A DNA stretch of 64,000 nt from Mesobacillus foraminis (lineage in GTDB: Bacteria; Bacillota; Bacilli; Bacillales; Cytobacillaceae), in NCBI RefSeq assembly GCF_004340465.1, contig NZ_SLVV01000016.1, positions 1-64,000 on the forward strand, given 5' to 3'. Positions 19,967-28,915 of this stretch are shown here, in pieces. A program made the translations under genes and the position numbers. The first letter of the stretch is position 1, and each line of letters opens with the position of its first letter. Below the pieces are notes generated by a model. The model was given only the letters and a program-made list of their open reading frames with translations, ran no database searches and was not told where the DNA came from.

Positions 19967-20314
19967 ATGGAAATTGATTATACGGATCCTAATATAATGT
20001 ACTTTGTTGGAAATAGTAATCCTCCCGTAAATACTTCCGTGAAGCAGACTTTTGGGAATATTGCTATTGGATTGTTAATAGATATAAGGACATCAACTAT
20101 TCTTGATGCCAGTATCACTTTAGTCAGCCCGCTATCAATGGAATTTATCCGAGCGCAATTGGTTGGCAGGAATTTGGACTCCGAGATAGAAGAAATCATT
20201 AAAAATGTAGAGCGGTACCAGGGGCCTGCATTAAAATCCATTATTGTGGCATTACGGGCAGTACATAATCGATATCGAAGTTTTATTTATTCAAATGAAA
20301 AGGTAAAAATATGA
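19967..20314 (+). CDS. DUF3870 domain protein
   Basis: 115 residues, soluble. The pattern of a strand ending in YFVGNS, GLLIDIRTSTILDASITLVS, the segment FIRAQLVGRNLDSEIEEI, and the C-terminal GPALKSIIVALRAVHNRY fits DUF3870, a small family without known function. The gene has a strong AGGGGGAA ribosome binding site. It stands just upstream of FAD oxidoreductase, IlvD/Edd dehydratase and Nramp-like genes. The family probably supports a catabolic pathway for a small acid or polyol, but whether it is enzyme, regulator or binding protein is unknown. A terminator separates it from the next gene. Confidence 0.75.
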   Translation: MEIDYTDPNIMYFVGNSNPPVNTSVKQTFGNIAIGLLIDIRTSTILDASITLVSPLSMEFIRAQLVGRNLDSEIEEIIKNVERYQGPALKSIIVALRAVHNRYRSFIYSNEKVKI

Positions 20315-20397
20315 TCATAACTCCAAACGGTGGTTATTTGCTTCGGTTAACTGAGTAGGTCCCCTATAAGGATCTATTTATCCATTAGCCGAAAAAC

Positions 20398-20455
20398 AAG
20401 AGACCCGATGTTTAAGGTTATTACAATCTTAAATTCGAGGGTCTCTTTTTGTTTT
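20398..20455 (+). terminator. Terminator after the DUF3870 gene
   Basis: The stem AAGAGACCC/GGGTCTCTT (20398-20406 and 20439-20447) carries inner TTTAAG/CTTAAA pairing in its large loop and is followed by TTTTTGTTTTT. It could also act as an attenuator between the DUF3870 gene and the oxidoreductase gene. Confidence 0.8.
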
Positions 20456-20510
20456 TATTTTACTCATGATTTGCTGAAATACCGTTATTGAGAAGGAAAG
20501 GAGATCAGAA

Positions 20511-21830
20511 GTGGATACTTTGGTGGAATCCGGCAGAGAAATCCCAGTTTCAGTTAAGACAGATATTTTAGTTGTTGGTGGCGGGGCTGCAGGGTTGGCA
20601 GCTGCCGTTACGGCAGCTAGGCATGGTTGTCATGTATACCTTATTGAGAAGTATGGGTTCCTAGGAGGAACATTAACATCGGTCACCCTAGGCAGCTTTT
20701 GTGGAATATTCACCGTTACAGAGGATGAAATCATTCCAGTAGTGAAAGGTTTTCAAGAAGAGTTGATTGAGTGTCTAAAGAAATATGAAGGAGCTCTCCC
20801 CCCAAATCGGTGGTTAAAGACGGCATCAACTCCTTACGATGTATCCATTCTTAAAAGAGTAGCCGACGAACTTATTTCAGAGGCGGGTGTTCGGATTGCC
20901 TATCATACTCAGGCCGTCTCTATTGTAATGGAAGGGGATCAGGTCAATGGGGTCATCGTTGAAAATAAAAATGGCCGATCTCTGATTAAAGCGAAGGTCG
21001 TTATTGATGCATCGGGTGATGGGGATATAGCGGCGATGGCAGGTGCTCCTTATCAGGTTGGCAGCAATGGCATTACACAGTTTCCGTCTGCTATGTTCCG
21101 AATGGCCAACGTTAATCTGGAAAAAATGAATGAACTGACGAGGAATGATTTTCAACATTATTTTCAACAGGCAAAGGATGATGGATATGACTTGCCTCGG
21201 CTCTCGAGCGGGATTCACATTACCCCTCTATACGGAGTAGTCCATCTCAACGTAACGAAAATAGCCCGGGAGGACGGAAAACCTATTAATCCGCTTAGCG
21301 CAGAAGACTTGACCTTTGCGGAAATAGAGGGTAGAAGGCAAGTATTCCTCTATGAAGAGATTCTTCGCCGATATGTTCCCGGGTTTGAGAGAGCAAAGGT
21401 AGTCGATATTGGATCTCAGATTGGAATACGGGAAGCAAGGCTGATCGGAGGCGAGTACACGCTAAGCAAAGAGGATATTTTGTCATACAAAAGGTTTGAT
21501 GATGTGATTGCCTGTAGTGCTTGGCCTCTTGAAATCCATGGTTCTGACAACAAGACCACATGGGTATGGCTGGAACCGGGAAAGTTTTATACAATCCCCT
21601 ATCGTTGTCTTATCCCAAGAAACATATCGAATGTGCTGACGGCAGGGCGGAATATATCAACCACTCATGAGGCACAAGCTTCCACTCGGGTATCGGCAGT
21701 TTGTATGGCTGTCGGCCAGGCCGCGGGAAGTGCCGCTTATCTGGCGCTTGGGTATCAAAATAAAGTCAGGGATATCCCAATTGATCACCTTCAGTCACTG
21801 TTAAAAGCACAAAATGCATTTCTAGGTTAA
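20511..21830 (+). CDS. FAD-dependent oxidoreductase (FAD_oxidored family)
   Basis: 439 residues, soluble flavoprotein. The N-terminal dinucleotide-binding motif DILVVGGGAAGLAAAVTAAR is followed by the acidic end of the second strand, YLIEKYGFLGGT. Near the C-terminus the FAD-domain motif LTAGRNISTTHEAQASTR occurs with AVGQAAGSAAYLAL. The family oxidises or reduces small organic acids or polyols, but substrates are mostly unknown. GTG 20511 follows AAAGGAGAT with good spacing. It lies 62 bp before the IlvD/Edd gene, so the two steps are likely consecutive. Confidence 0.82.
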   Translation: MDTLVESGREIPVSVKTDILVVGGGAAGLAAAVTAARHGCHVYLIEKYGFLGGTLTSVTLGSFCGIFTVTEDEIIPVVKGFQEELIECLKKYEGALPPNRWLKTASTPYDVSILKRVADELISEAGVRIAYHTQAVSIVMEGDQVNGVIVENKNGRSLIKAKVVIDASGDGDIAAMAGAPYQVGSNGITQFPSAMFRMANVNLEKMNELTRNDFQHYFQQAKDDGYDLPRLSSGIHITPLYGVVHLNVTKIAREDGKPINPLSAEDLTFAEIEGRRQVFLYEEILRRYVPGFERAKVVDIGSQIGIREARLIGGEYTLSKEDILSYKRFDDVIACSAWPLEIHGSDNKTTWVWLEPGKFYTIPYRCLIPRNISNVLTAGRNISTTHEAQASTRVSAVCMAVGQAAGSAAYLALGYQNKVRDIPIDHLQSLLKAQNAFLG

Positions 21831-21892
21831 TAAATTGAAAGCCCTTACCTAGAGGCGGATGTTATAGAAATGATAGATTAGGAGGAAGAAAC

Positions 21893-23557
21893 ATGCTAAG
21901 AAGTAATCTAAAACCAGGTTCTACCAGCTGGGCGGTAAGAAGGACTCAGTGGAAGTTTTTAGGGTTATCGGAAGAGGATTTTGAACGACCAAAAATAGCT
22001 GTTATCAATACTTCATCGACCTTGTCTTCCTGTTACATTCATCTCGATGATATTTCAGAAAAGGTCCAGGAAGGGATCCGCAGGGCAGGAGGTGTTCCTT
22101 TTGAAATCAGGACGACGGCTCCCAGTGATTTCATTACGAATGCAGGCAGAGAAGGACGTTACATCTTGCCAAGCAGGGATTTAATCGTAAATGATATCGA
22201 GGTCATGGTTGAAGGGGCGTTGTTGGATGGCATGATCTGTTTATCTTCCTGTGATAAGACCGCTCCCGCCCATATGATGGCAGGTGCGCGCCTTAATATC
22301 CCCACCATTATTGTTCCATGCGGATACAACAAGGGAGGCATGTGCGGAAAGGCGTTTGTGGATATTGACGATGTTTTTGAGTCGGTTGGTAAGATTTCAA
22401 AAGGGGATCTTTCCGTTGACCAGCTTACTGATATGACCAATGTTGGAATTACGACTCCAGGTGTATGTGCGGGAATGGGGACAGCCAATACCATGCACAT
22501 ACTAGCCGAGGCATTAGGGATGACATTGCCGGGCATCGCTCCGATTGCCGCGAACAGCCCGAAGCTTTATGAATTTATTGAGCGTTCCTCCCGAAGAATT
22601 GTTGAAATGATTCATGAAGAGCTGACTCCCCGAAGGATTTTAACAGTGGAAGCCTTTGAAAATGCGGTACGAGTTGCATTGGCGATCGGTGGATCAGTCA
22701 ACTCATTGAGACATTTATCTGCGGTTGCTGCAGAAGCCGAACTTGACGTTAACATAGTCCAGGTATTTGAACGGATTGTGGAAGAGTCTTCCTTACTGGT
22801 CAATGTCAGGCCAAACGGTCCAGACCATATTGAGGACTTGGAGCAAGCGGGTGGTGCCATGGGGGTAATGAAGCAATTGGAAGATAAAATCAATCAGGGC
22901 ATTCTCACCGTTTCAGGAAGAACGGTTGGTGAAAATTTACAGGAATTAAAGGAAGTGGATGAAAAGATTATAAGGAGCTCAAATGATCCTTGGAGAAAGA
23001 CCTCTGGCCTGGTTATTTTGAGAGGAAACCTTGCGCCGGAGGGAGCCATTTCAAAGGCATCATCGGCTCCTGAGGACAAACAGTTTTTTGAAGGTACAGC
23101 AAAGGTTTTTAATTCTGGGACAAAAGCAATTGAAGCATTGGAACAAGGGGCTATCCAACCAGGGGATGTAGTCGTAATTCGTGAAGCAGGGCCAAAAGGA
23201 GGTCCAGGAACTTTACTAACCGCTTCTCACTTTATCGCTTCTTTAACAGGAGCGGGGATGAATGAAGAGGTAGCTGTCATTACAGACGGACAGAACTCTG
23301 GTTTGAATAGAGGGATTTTAGTCAGTCAGATCATGCCGGAGGCGGCGGAGGGTGGGCCATTAGCTGTAGTAAAGGAAGGCGATGCCATTCAGATTGACCT
23401 AATAAATAAGAAGATAAATGTTCTTATTAGTGATGAAGAGCTACAGAATAGGCTTGAAGAGTGGGTGCCAACCGAAAAGGAGGTTCCGCGCGGGTGGTTG
23501 AAAATTTATCAAAAGGTTGTTCAGTCTGGCAATAAAGGGTCTATTTTACTGGAGTGA
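21893..23557 (+). CDS. IlvD/Edd-family dehydratase (catabolic acid dehydratase)
   Basis: 554 residues, the full length of the dihydroxy-acid/6-phosphogluconate dehydratase family, which remove water from 2,3-dihydroxy or sugar acids to give 2-keto acids. The three Fe-S cysteine motifs are conserved: LSSCYIHLDD near residue 47, SSCDKTAPAHMMAG near 118 and GVCAGMGTANTM near 190. The context is catabolic, with a flavoprotein and a transporter and no branched-chain amino-acid genes, so this is more likely a sugar-acid or hydroxy-acid dehydratase than biosynthetic IlvD. Strong TAGGAGGAA start signal. Confidence 0.82.
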   Translation: MLRSNLKPGSTSWAVRRTQWKFLGLSEEDFERPKIAVINTSSTLSSCYIHLDDISEKVQEGIRRAGGVPFEIRTTAPSDFITNAGREGRYILPSRDLIVNDIEVMVEGALLDGMICLSSCDKTAPAHMMAGARLNIPTIIVPCGYNKGGMCGKAFVDIDDVFESVGKISKGDLSVDQLTDMTNVGITTPGVCAGMGTANTMHILAEALGMTLPGIAPIAANSPKLYEFIERSSRRIVEMIHEELTPRRILTVEAFENAVRVALAIGGSVNSLRHLSAVAAEAELDVNIVQVFERIVEESSLLVNVRPNGPDHIEDLEQAGGAMGVMKQLEDKINQGILTVSGRTVGENLQELKEVDEKIIRSSNDPWRKTSGLVILRGNLAPEGAISKASSAPEDKQFFEGTAKVFNSGTKAIEALEQGAIQPGDVVVIREAGPKGGPGTLLTASHFIASLTGAGMNEEVAVITDGQNSGLNRGILVSQIMPEAAEGGPLAVVKEGDAIQIDLINKKINVLISDEELQNRLEEWVPTEKEVPRGWLKIYQKVVQSGNKGSILLE

Positions 23558-23618
23558 CTGTTTCATCCTTCAAGACTCTTTTCACGATCAACCCACTTTC
23601 CAGTATTAAACTGAATAG

Positions 23619-23669
23619 TCAACCTTGAAATGAATGCGCTTTCGCATTGGGGTAGCGGGCCGAGGTTGA
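23619..23669 (+). promoter_or_regulatory. Structured leader before the Nramp-like gene
   Basis: An outer pair CAACCT/AGGTTG encloses a perfect hairpin AATGCG-CTTT-CGCATT (23633-23648). The region between contains the G-rich GGGGTAGCGGGCCG. There is no T-run. It could be a regulatory RNA or an mRNA-stabilising stem. I could not match it to a known riboswitch class. Confidence 0.35.
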
Positions 23670-23713
23670 AACATTAATACGACCATAAAGGGTAACGAAT
23701 AGGGGGATGTTAA

Positions 23714-25051
23714 ATGGCTGATATAAATACTAATCTAAATAAAGAAAATCCGGTGCTTCCATCAACAGATGTCAGTGATGAACAGCTGGGGGCACCGATT
23801 CCCAAAACCTTTTGGGAGTATATAAAATCCTTCGGACCCGGAATCGTAGTAGTATTAACCTGGCTTGGTGCCGGTGATTTAGTGGACTCTTCCCTGGCTG
23901 GAGCCCATTATGGGTATACTCTTATGTGGGGCCTGGTCTTGGCCCTGGTCATGAGATATATTCTCGTCGATATCATCGCGAAGTTTCAGTTGTTAAACAT
24001 TCAAGGATTGTCCATAATGGAGGGCTACGGTAAAATTTCACCCATCATCCCTGTTATTCTAGGGATAGGGGGAGTACTGTTGGGTCACTTTTACGTGGCC
24101 TTCCTTGCAAAGGGTGTTGGTGAATCGATTGCTCTCCTTACGGGTACCGGGAGTACTCTTCTTTGGGCAACCGTCGCAGTTTTTGCTGGATTTCTCATAA
24201 CTGGAAGATCGGTTTATTCCTATTTAGAATTAACCGAAAAGATTGTATTGGCGATCATGGCGATTAGTTTGATTGGAGGGGCTATGCTAGTCGGGCCGAG
24301 TTGGGGTGAAATGGCCAAGGGTACCTTTACCTTTGATGTCCCTGATAAAGTGGGGTCCTTTGATGCACTCCTGATTGTTGCTTCCCTAATAGGGGCAGTA
24401 GGTGGATCACTGGCCAATCTGCTGTATCCGACTTTTATGAAGGAAAAGGGCTATATCAGGCCTGAACATAGGAAGGTTCAAAGGTATGATCTGTTGTTCG
24501 GCATTTTCATCATCATTGTGTTGGACTTGGCTGTTTGGGTAATAGGAGCGGAAGTACTGCATCCAAGAGGCATTGAAATCACGAGTTTCCAAGGTTTGGC
24601 TGAAAGTTTAGGGATGGTATTAGGGCCATTAGGTACAGTGATTATTTATCTTGGTGTATTTGGTGCTTGTTTTAGCGGGGTGATTGGTTATCCAGCTGGA
24701 TTTCCGAAGATGGGGATCGAAGGAATTTACATTGCCAAACCTGAACGGAAGGATAAGTACTCCTCCTATAAAAAAGATCCAATTTACCGTCTTTATTATT
24801 TTACTGTCCTATTCTTGCCTTTAATTTGGTCTATACCGGGAATGCCGGGATTTATTTGGCTGACGGTTGTCGTAAACGCTGCCCAGTTGATCCTATTGCC
24901 CCTTGTTTCCATTGGTTTATTGTACTTGATCAATCGCAAGGATTTAATGGGCAAGGAAGCAAGAAAACCTTTAGACAATGTCTTATTGCTGTTTTTAACA
25001 GCATTGGCCCTTTGGGGAACGTATCAAACAGCCGTTAGTTTATTTTCATAA
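23714..25051 (+). CDS. Nramp-like transporter lacking the metal-binding DPGN motif
   Basis: 445 residues with about 11 predicted helices, after a 35-residue polar N-terminus. The overall pattern is of the Nramp family (first helix GPGIVVVLTWLGAGDLVDSS, helix six region GACFSGVIGYPAGFPKMG). In canonical Mn/Fe transporters the first helix carries DPGN; here the equivalent position reads GAGD, and the helix-six Met-Pro motif is also altered. A non-metal substrate, such as the organic acid used by the cassette, is therefore possible. The gene follows the dehydratase and ends with its own terminator. Confidence 0.75.
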   Translation: MADINTNLNKENPVLPSTDVSDEQLGAPIPKTFWEYIKSFGPGIVVVLTWLGAGDLVDSSLAGAHYGYTLMWGLVLALVMRYILVDIIAKFQLLNIQGLSIMEGYGKISPIIPVILGIGGVLLGHFYVAFLAKGVGESIALLTGTGSTLLWATVAVFAGFLITGRSVYSYLELTEKIVLAIMAISLIGGAMLVGPSWGEMAKGTFTFDVPDKVGSFDALLIVASLIGAVGGSLANLLYPTFMKEKGYIRPEHRKVQRYDLLFGIFIIIVLDLAVWVIGAEVLHPRGIEITSFQGLAESLGMVLGPLGTVIIYLGVFGACFSGVIGYPAGFPKMGIEGIYIAKPERKDKYSSYKKDPIYRLYYFTVLFLPLIWSIPGMPGFIWLTVVVNAAQLILLPLVSIGLLYLINRKDLMGKEARKPLDNVLLLFLTALALWGTYQTAVSLFS

Positions 25052-25074
25052 TTTAAAACCTGCATGGTATTAGT

Positions 25075-25106
25075 AGGAATCCTCGCCTTAGGGGATTCCT
25101 CTTTTT
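25075..25106 (+). terminator. Terminator of the dehydratase/Nramp-like cassette
   Basis: The stem AGGAATCC/GGATTCCT with a short loop is followed by CTTTTTCTTT. It closes the cassette. Confidence 0.85.
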
Positions 25107-25617
25107 CTTTCTAAGCCAAAGGCAAGGATTGGAATATTATCGGTTATAATCGGATGGATTTCACGTTAGCAATTTTAATATAATCCATGTTTAAAAGGTT
25201 GATACAACTATTTAACAGGGTGGCAACAAAATATTATGACCATTTTTTTAAGTTTGTTTTCAATTCTTAGATATTTTTAGACATTGAAATGATAATCGTC
25301 TTACTAAAATGCTTGATGAAGTAGGTTTGTAACGCCTACTCCAACACCTAATTGGTGGCGTAAATTTCGATTTCAACTATTATTATTAATGTTTTTGAAT
25401 ATATTAATGGCAACAATTATGTTATTGATATTGATAGTATTAAAGTTGCATTCAAACCCATGAATTTATCAATTAATCTTAGTACAATATGATGTATTAT
25501 GTTTTCTTAATACTAATTTAACTCTCCGTAACTACCAATTTACAATTCATAAGTAAAATGGTTATGAACTTAGTATAAAATTTCTAGCGTTCTAATAAAA
25601 GGTGAGGAGCAAGTGTA
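25107..25617. other. Intergenic stretch, nothing recognised
   Basis: About 510 bp of AT-rich sequence with no supported gene on either strand and no clear hairpin with a T-run. It must contain the promoter of the Tat-exported phosphoesterase. Confidence 0.5.
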
Positions 25618-27039
25618 ATGACTGACAAAAAGAATCCAGAAGAAGAGGTTAATTGGCTACAGGGTATTTCACCTAATGAGAATATGAATCGTAGAGGATT
25701 TTTGCAGAAGACAACATTAGTAGTGGGAGCGGCTATGGGTGCAACATTAGTAAATTCATTACCTGGGTTTCCTGTGATGGCAGCATCCAGTAGCGCCGTA
25801 GGCAAGGCAAAAGGAAGGAAACCAGATATCGTTTTCCCTGTTATTAGCGATGTACATATTAAATCCAATAGTAATGATAATCTGGATAAGTTTGTATCCA
25901 CTTTAGAACAATTGAATGAAATTGCTCCAATGCAGGATGCTTTTGTCGTTGTAGGTGATTTAACGGAGAATGGGCACACAGAAGAATACGATAAATTCTT
26001 TTCCGTTTATAACGCAAGGAGACAAACAAAAGCAGCTTCCTTGGTAGCGATTGGTAACCATGATTACTGGAACGGGTTAGCGGTACAGGATGCGCAAAAG
26101 AGATTCCTTGAAAAATCCTCCATGGAATCGATTTACTACCATAAAGTGATCAAGGGTTATCATTTTATTGTCCTCGGAACAGAGGATGGAGTAACCGAAG
26201 GAACCTTTTCGGTTAAACAAATTGAGTGGATGGCGGACAAGTTGAAGCAGGCAAACAGTGATGATCCAAAAAAACCAATTTTTGTATTTCATCACCAGCC
26301 GATAATGGGGACGGTTTACGGCAGCGAATGGGGCTTTTCTGAAAATCGTAATCTATTTTACGATACTTTAAAAGCCTATCCTCAGGTAATTTCCTTCTCG
26401 GGTCATACTCATTACCCACTAGACGATCCTAGAATTATCCATCAAAAGGATTTTACCTCTATTGGAACCTCAACAGGTGCCTATTTGTGGCTTGACGCTG
26501 GAAGGGTCCAAGGGGAAGTGCCAGAGGGCGTGAATGTTCTAAACCAGGCCCTCATCGTTGAAGTCTATAATAATAAAGTATTGATTAATCGTCGTGATAT
26601 ACATAACAATGATTGGACAGGGGAGCCGTTTGAAATCTCCCAACCCGCCAAGAAGAATAAGTTTATATATACTGACGACCGGGACAAAAAAGCACCCTTC
26701 TTTACAAAGGATGCAATGATTTCACTAATTCATGACAAAACGACGGCTGCCAGTCTTGCTGTTATGTTTTCTCAAGCTAAAGATGACTTGTTGGTCCATG
26801 ATTACAAAATGACTGTTGTCAATATGGGAACAGGAAAAATAGAGAAAGAGATTCTAGGCTTTTCTGAATTCTATAAAGATCCTGTCCCTAATCCTATTAC
26901 ACTACCTATTGATGGATTAAAACCTGATACTTTATATGAAATTAAGGTAATTGCAATTGATGCATTCGGCAATGAAAGCAATAGCTCATTGAGAGTGCTG
27001 GGGAAGACGTTAATGGTAAAGGAAAAAGTAAATATATAA
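25618..27039 (+). CDS. Tat-exported calcineurin-like metallophosphoesterase
   Basis: 473 residues. The N-terminus carries a twin-arginine motif MNRRGFLQKT at about residues 23-32 and a hydrophobic stretch, so export in folded state through Tat is predicted. The metallophosphoesterase motifs appear in order: ISDVHI, VVGDLTENGH, AIGNHDYW, FVFHHQP and FSGHTHY, giving the dinuclear metal site. The last 110 residues look like a fibronectin-III-type domain (GLKPDTLYEIKVIAIDAFGN). The likely role is a cell-wall or extracellular phosphoester hydrolase. The natural substrate is unknown. It appears monocistronic. Confidence 0.85.
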   Translation: MTDKKNPEEEVNWLQGISPNENMNRRGFLQKTTLVVGAAMGATLVNSLPGFPVMAASSSAVGKAKGRKPDIVFPVISDVHIKSNSNDNLDKFVSTLEQLNEIAPMQDAFVVVGDLTENGHTEEYDKFFSVYNARRQTKAASLVAIGNHDYWNGLAVQDAQKRFLEKSSMESIYYHKVIKGYHFIVLGTEDGVTEGTFSVKQIEWMADKLKQANSDDPKKPIFVFHHQPIMGTVYGSEWGFSENRNLFYDTLKAYPQVISFSGHTHYPLDDPRIIHQKDFTSIGTSTGAYLWLDAGRVQGEVPEGVNVLNQALIVEVYNNKVLINRRDIHNNDWTGEPFEISQPAKKNKFIYTDDRDKKAPFFTKDAMISLIHDKTTAASLAVMFSQAKDDLLVHDYKMTVVNMGTGKIEKEILGFSEFYKDPVPNPITLPIDGLKPDTLYEIKVIAIDAFGNESNSSLRVLGKTLMVKEKVNI

Positions 27040-27416
27040 TCATTCATTGCAAGTAGATTTTAATAAATTAAGGTGTAACCTGGATGCAGTGATGACTGAA
27101 AGAGAGATTGCTGTCTCTGTGTCAAAGTTGTTCTCCCCAATATATATACAACTTCTTTCGTGATAAGAATTTCTGTGCACGACAGATAATTTGGCAGGAG
27201 GGGCTATATCATTTGTGCTGAGATGGAGACGAATTTTTACCTATGTTCATAAGAACGTAGCTTTCTTTTATAAATGATGAGTGGAAGGGTAGCTTATTTC
27301 ATGATTTCGTTGTGTTAAAGGAAGCAGGAGAAAGATCGTCTGCCATTAAATATAATTGTTTTATTGAAGCACTTTTGATACGATAAAAGTATTCTTAAGA
27401 AGTGGAGGTTTTTCTT
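27040..27416. other. Intergenic region upstream of the macrolide leader
   Basis: No gene was recognised. The right end should hold the promoter of the leader/efflux transcript. TTGAAG at 27364-27369 followed by A/T-rich sequence around 27385-27392 is a weak candidate. Confidence 0.4.
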
Positions 27417-27461
27417 GTGACAGCATCTATGAGATTAAGATTCCCAACTTTCATCCGTTAA
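27417..27461 (+). CDS. ErmDL-type macrolide-arrest leader peptide
   Basis: A 14-codon frame starts with GTG behind AAGTGGAGG and reads MTASMRLRFPTFIR. From memory, the leader of ermD (ErmDL) is MTHSMRLRFPTLNQ. Ten of 14 positions agree, including the MRLR core. That Arg-Leu-Arg motif is the known stalling site when a macrolide occupies the ribosome exit tunnel. A terminator-like hairpin follows 90 bp downstream, then a macrolide-efflux-type MFS gene. The peptide should thus sense macrolides and relieve attenuation of the pump gene. No methyltransferase gene is present. Confidence 0.75.
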   Translation: MTASMRLRFPTFIR

Positions 27462-27549
27462 TTAAATACGTTTGAAGGCTCTGCCTACGTTCAGAGTAAC
27501 GGGATTAGTCTGTCTATTTTTAAGGAAACCTAAGCTTGACGGTTATTTA

Positions 27550-27576
27550 AAAGAGGGAACAATGTTCCTTCTTTTT
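27550..27576 (+). terminator. Attenuator-like terminator between leader peptide and MFS gene
   Basis: The stem AAGAGGGAACA/TGTTCCTTCTT (one G-U pair) with almost no loop is followed by TTTTT. It lies between the leader peptide and the MFS gene with no other gene before it. It is best read as a conditional terminator that ribosome stalling on the leader would disfavour. The alternative antiterminator fold was not computed. Confidence 0.65.
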
Positions 27577-27669
27577 TGTTGTCTTTGAAAAGTGAATGAA
27601 TAGAGCGGTATGATCTTATGGATGTAGGTGAAGCAAATAAATTTTTCTATAGAAATGAGCTGTTAATCA

Positions 27670-28915
27670 ATGAATCAAATAAATAATAAGATCAAGGAGA
27701 ACTGGTTAAAGAATATCATTCTCTTTTTAAGCAGCCAGACGATCTCACTATTTGGATATTCCCTGGTTCAGTATGCAATTATGTGGCACATCACGTTAAC
27801 AACAGAATCCGGGTTGATGATGACATTGTATATTCTTTGTGGGTTTATCCCGACCTTTATTTTGTCACCAGTTGCTGGGGTTTGGGCTGATCGCTATAAC
27901 CGTAAGATGCTGATTATGTTAGCAGACGGACTTATCGCAATTGCAACTCTGACCCTAGCTATTCTCTTTTCTATGGGCTTTGATGCAATTTGGCTGCTTT
28001 TTGTAATGGCAGCGGTTCGTGCGTTCGGAACGGGAATTCAAATGCCGGCGGGTAGGGGCTATTTTACCGCAGATTGTCCCTAAGGATAAACTGACGAAGG
28101 TGAATGGAGCAAATGGCAGTATTCAAGCCATTATTATGTTCATATCTCCAATGGTTAGTGCGGCGCTATTAGGACTGACAACAATTGAAGTGATATTCTA
28201 TATAGATGTCATTACAGCAGCCATTGCCATTGTTACACTTCTGGCCTTCTTAAAAGTTTCTGTACATGAGAAAGCATCAGAAAAACAAACAACAAGCTAC
28301 TTTAGTGACTTTAAACAAGGGCTGCACTATGTGAATACCCATGATTTTCTGAAGAAGTTCTTCCTGTTCTTTGCGGTATTCTTTGTGTTAATGGCACCAG
28401 CATCATTTTTGACACCTCTTCAGGTAACACGCAGTTTTGGTGACGACGTATGGCGATTATCAGCGATTGAAATTGCCTTCTCCATTGGCATGATGGTAGG
28501 TGGGGGTATAATCGCTTCCTGGGGTGGCTTTGAAAATAAAATAAAAACGTTAGGATCCGCAAGTGTCATTATGGGCGTTTGCACATTTGCACTTGGAGTG
28601 GTTCCATTCTTTTGGGGTTATTTAGCCTTCATGGCTATATTCGGGGTTGCATTGCCCATTTTTAATACACCAGCAACGGTTTTATTACAGGAGAAAGTAG
28701 AAGAAGATTATTTAGGAAGAGTTTTTGGTGTAATGGGGATGATTTCAACCTCGATGATGCCACTTGGAATGCTGATTTTTGGACCAATTGCTGACATTAT
28801 CAAAATTGAATGGCTGCTGGCAGGAACTGGAGTGTTTATCATCATACTTGCCGTACTTTTAGGACAAAACCAGGTATTAATTGAAGCGGGAAAGCCTGCA
28901 TTTAAAAAATCATAA
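27670..28915 (+). pseudogene. Macrolide-efflux-type MFS transporter, frameshifted
   Basis: Two overlapping frames together give a 414-residue, 12-helix MFS protein resembling Mef/MFS macrolide pumps. The first frame (from 27670) holds the N-terminal helices and the loop motif GVWADRYNRK. The second continues from VGAILPQIVPKDKLTKVNG to the C-terminus at 28915. Removing one G from GGG at 28050-28052 restores MPAVGAILPQ and a single frame. The gene stands downstream of an ErmDL-like leader and attenuator, so macrolide induction is expected. It is either a recent pseudogene or a sequencing error. A terminator follows. Confidence 0.8.
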
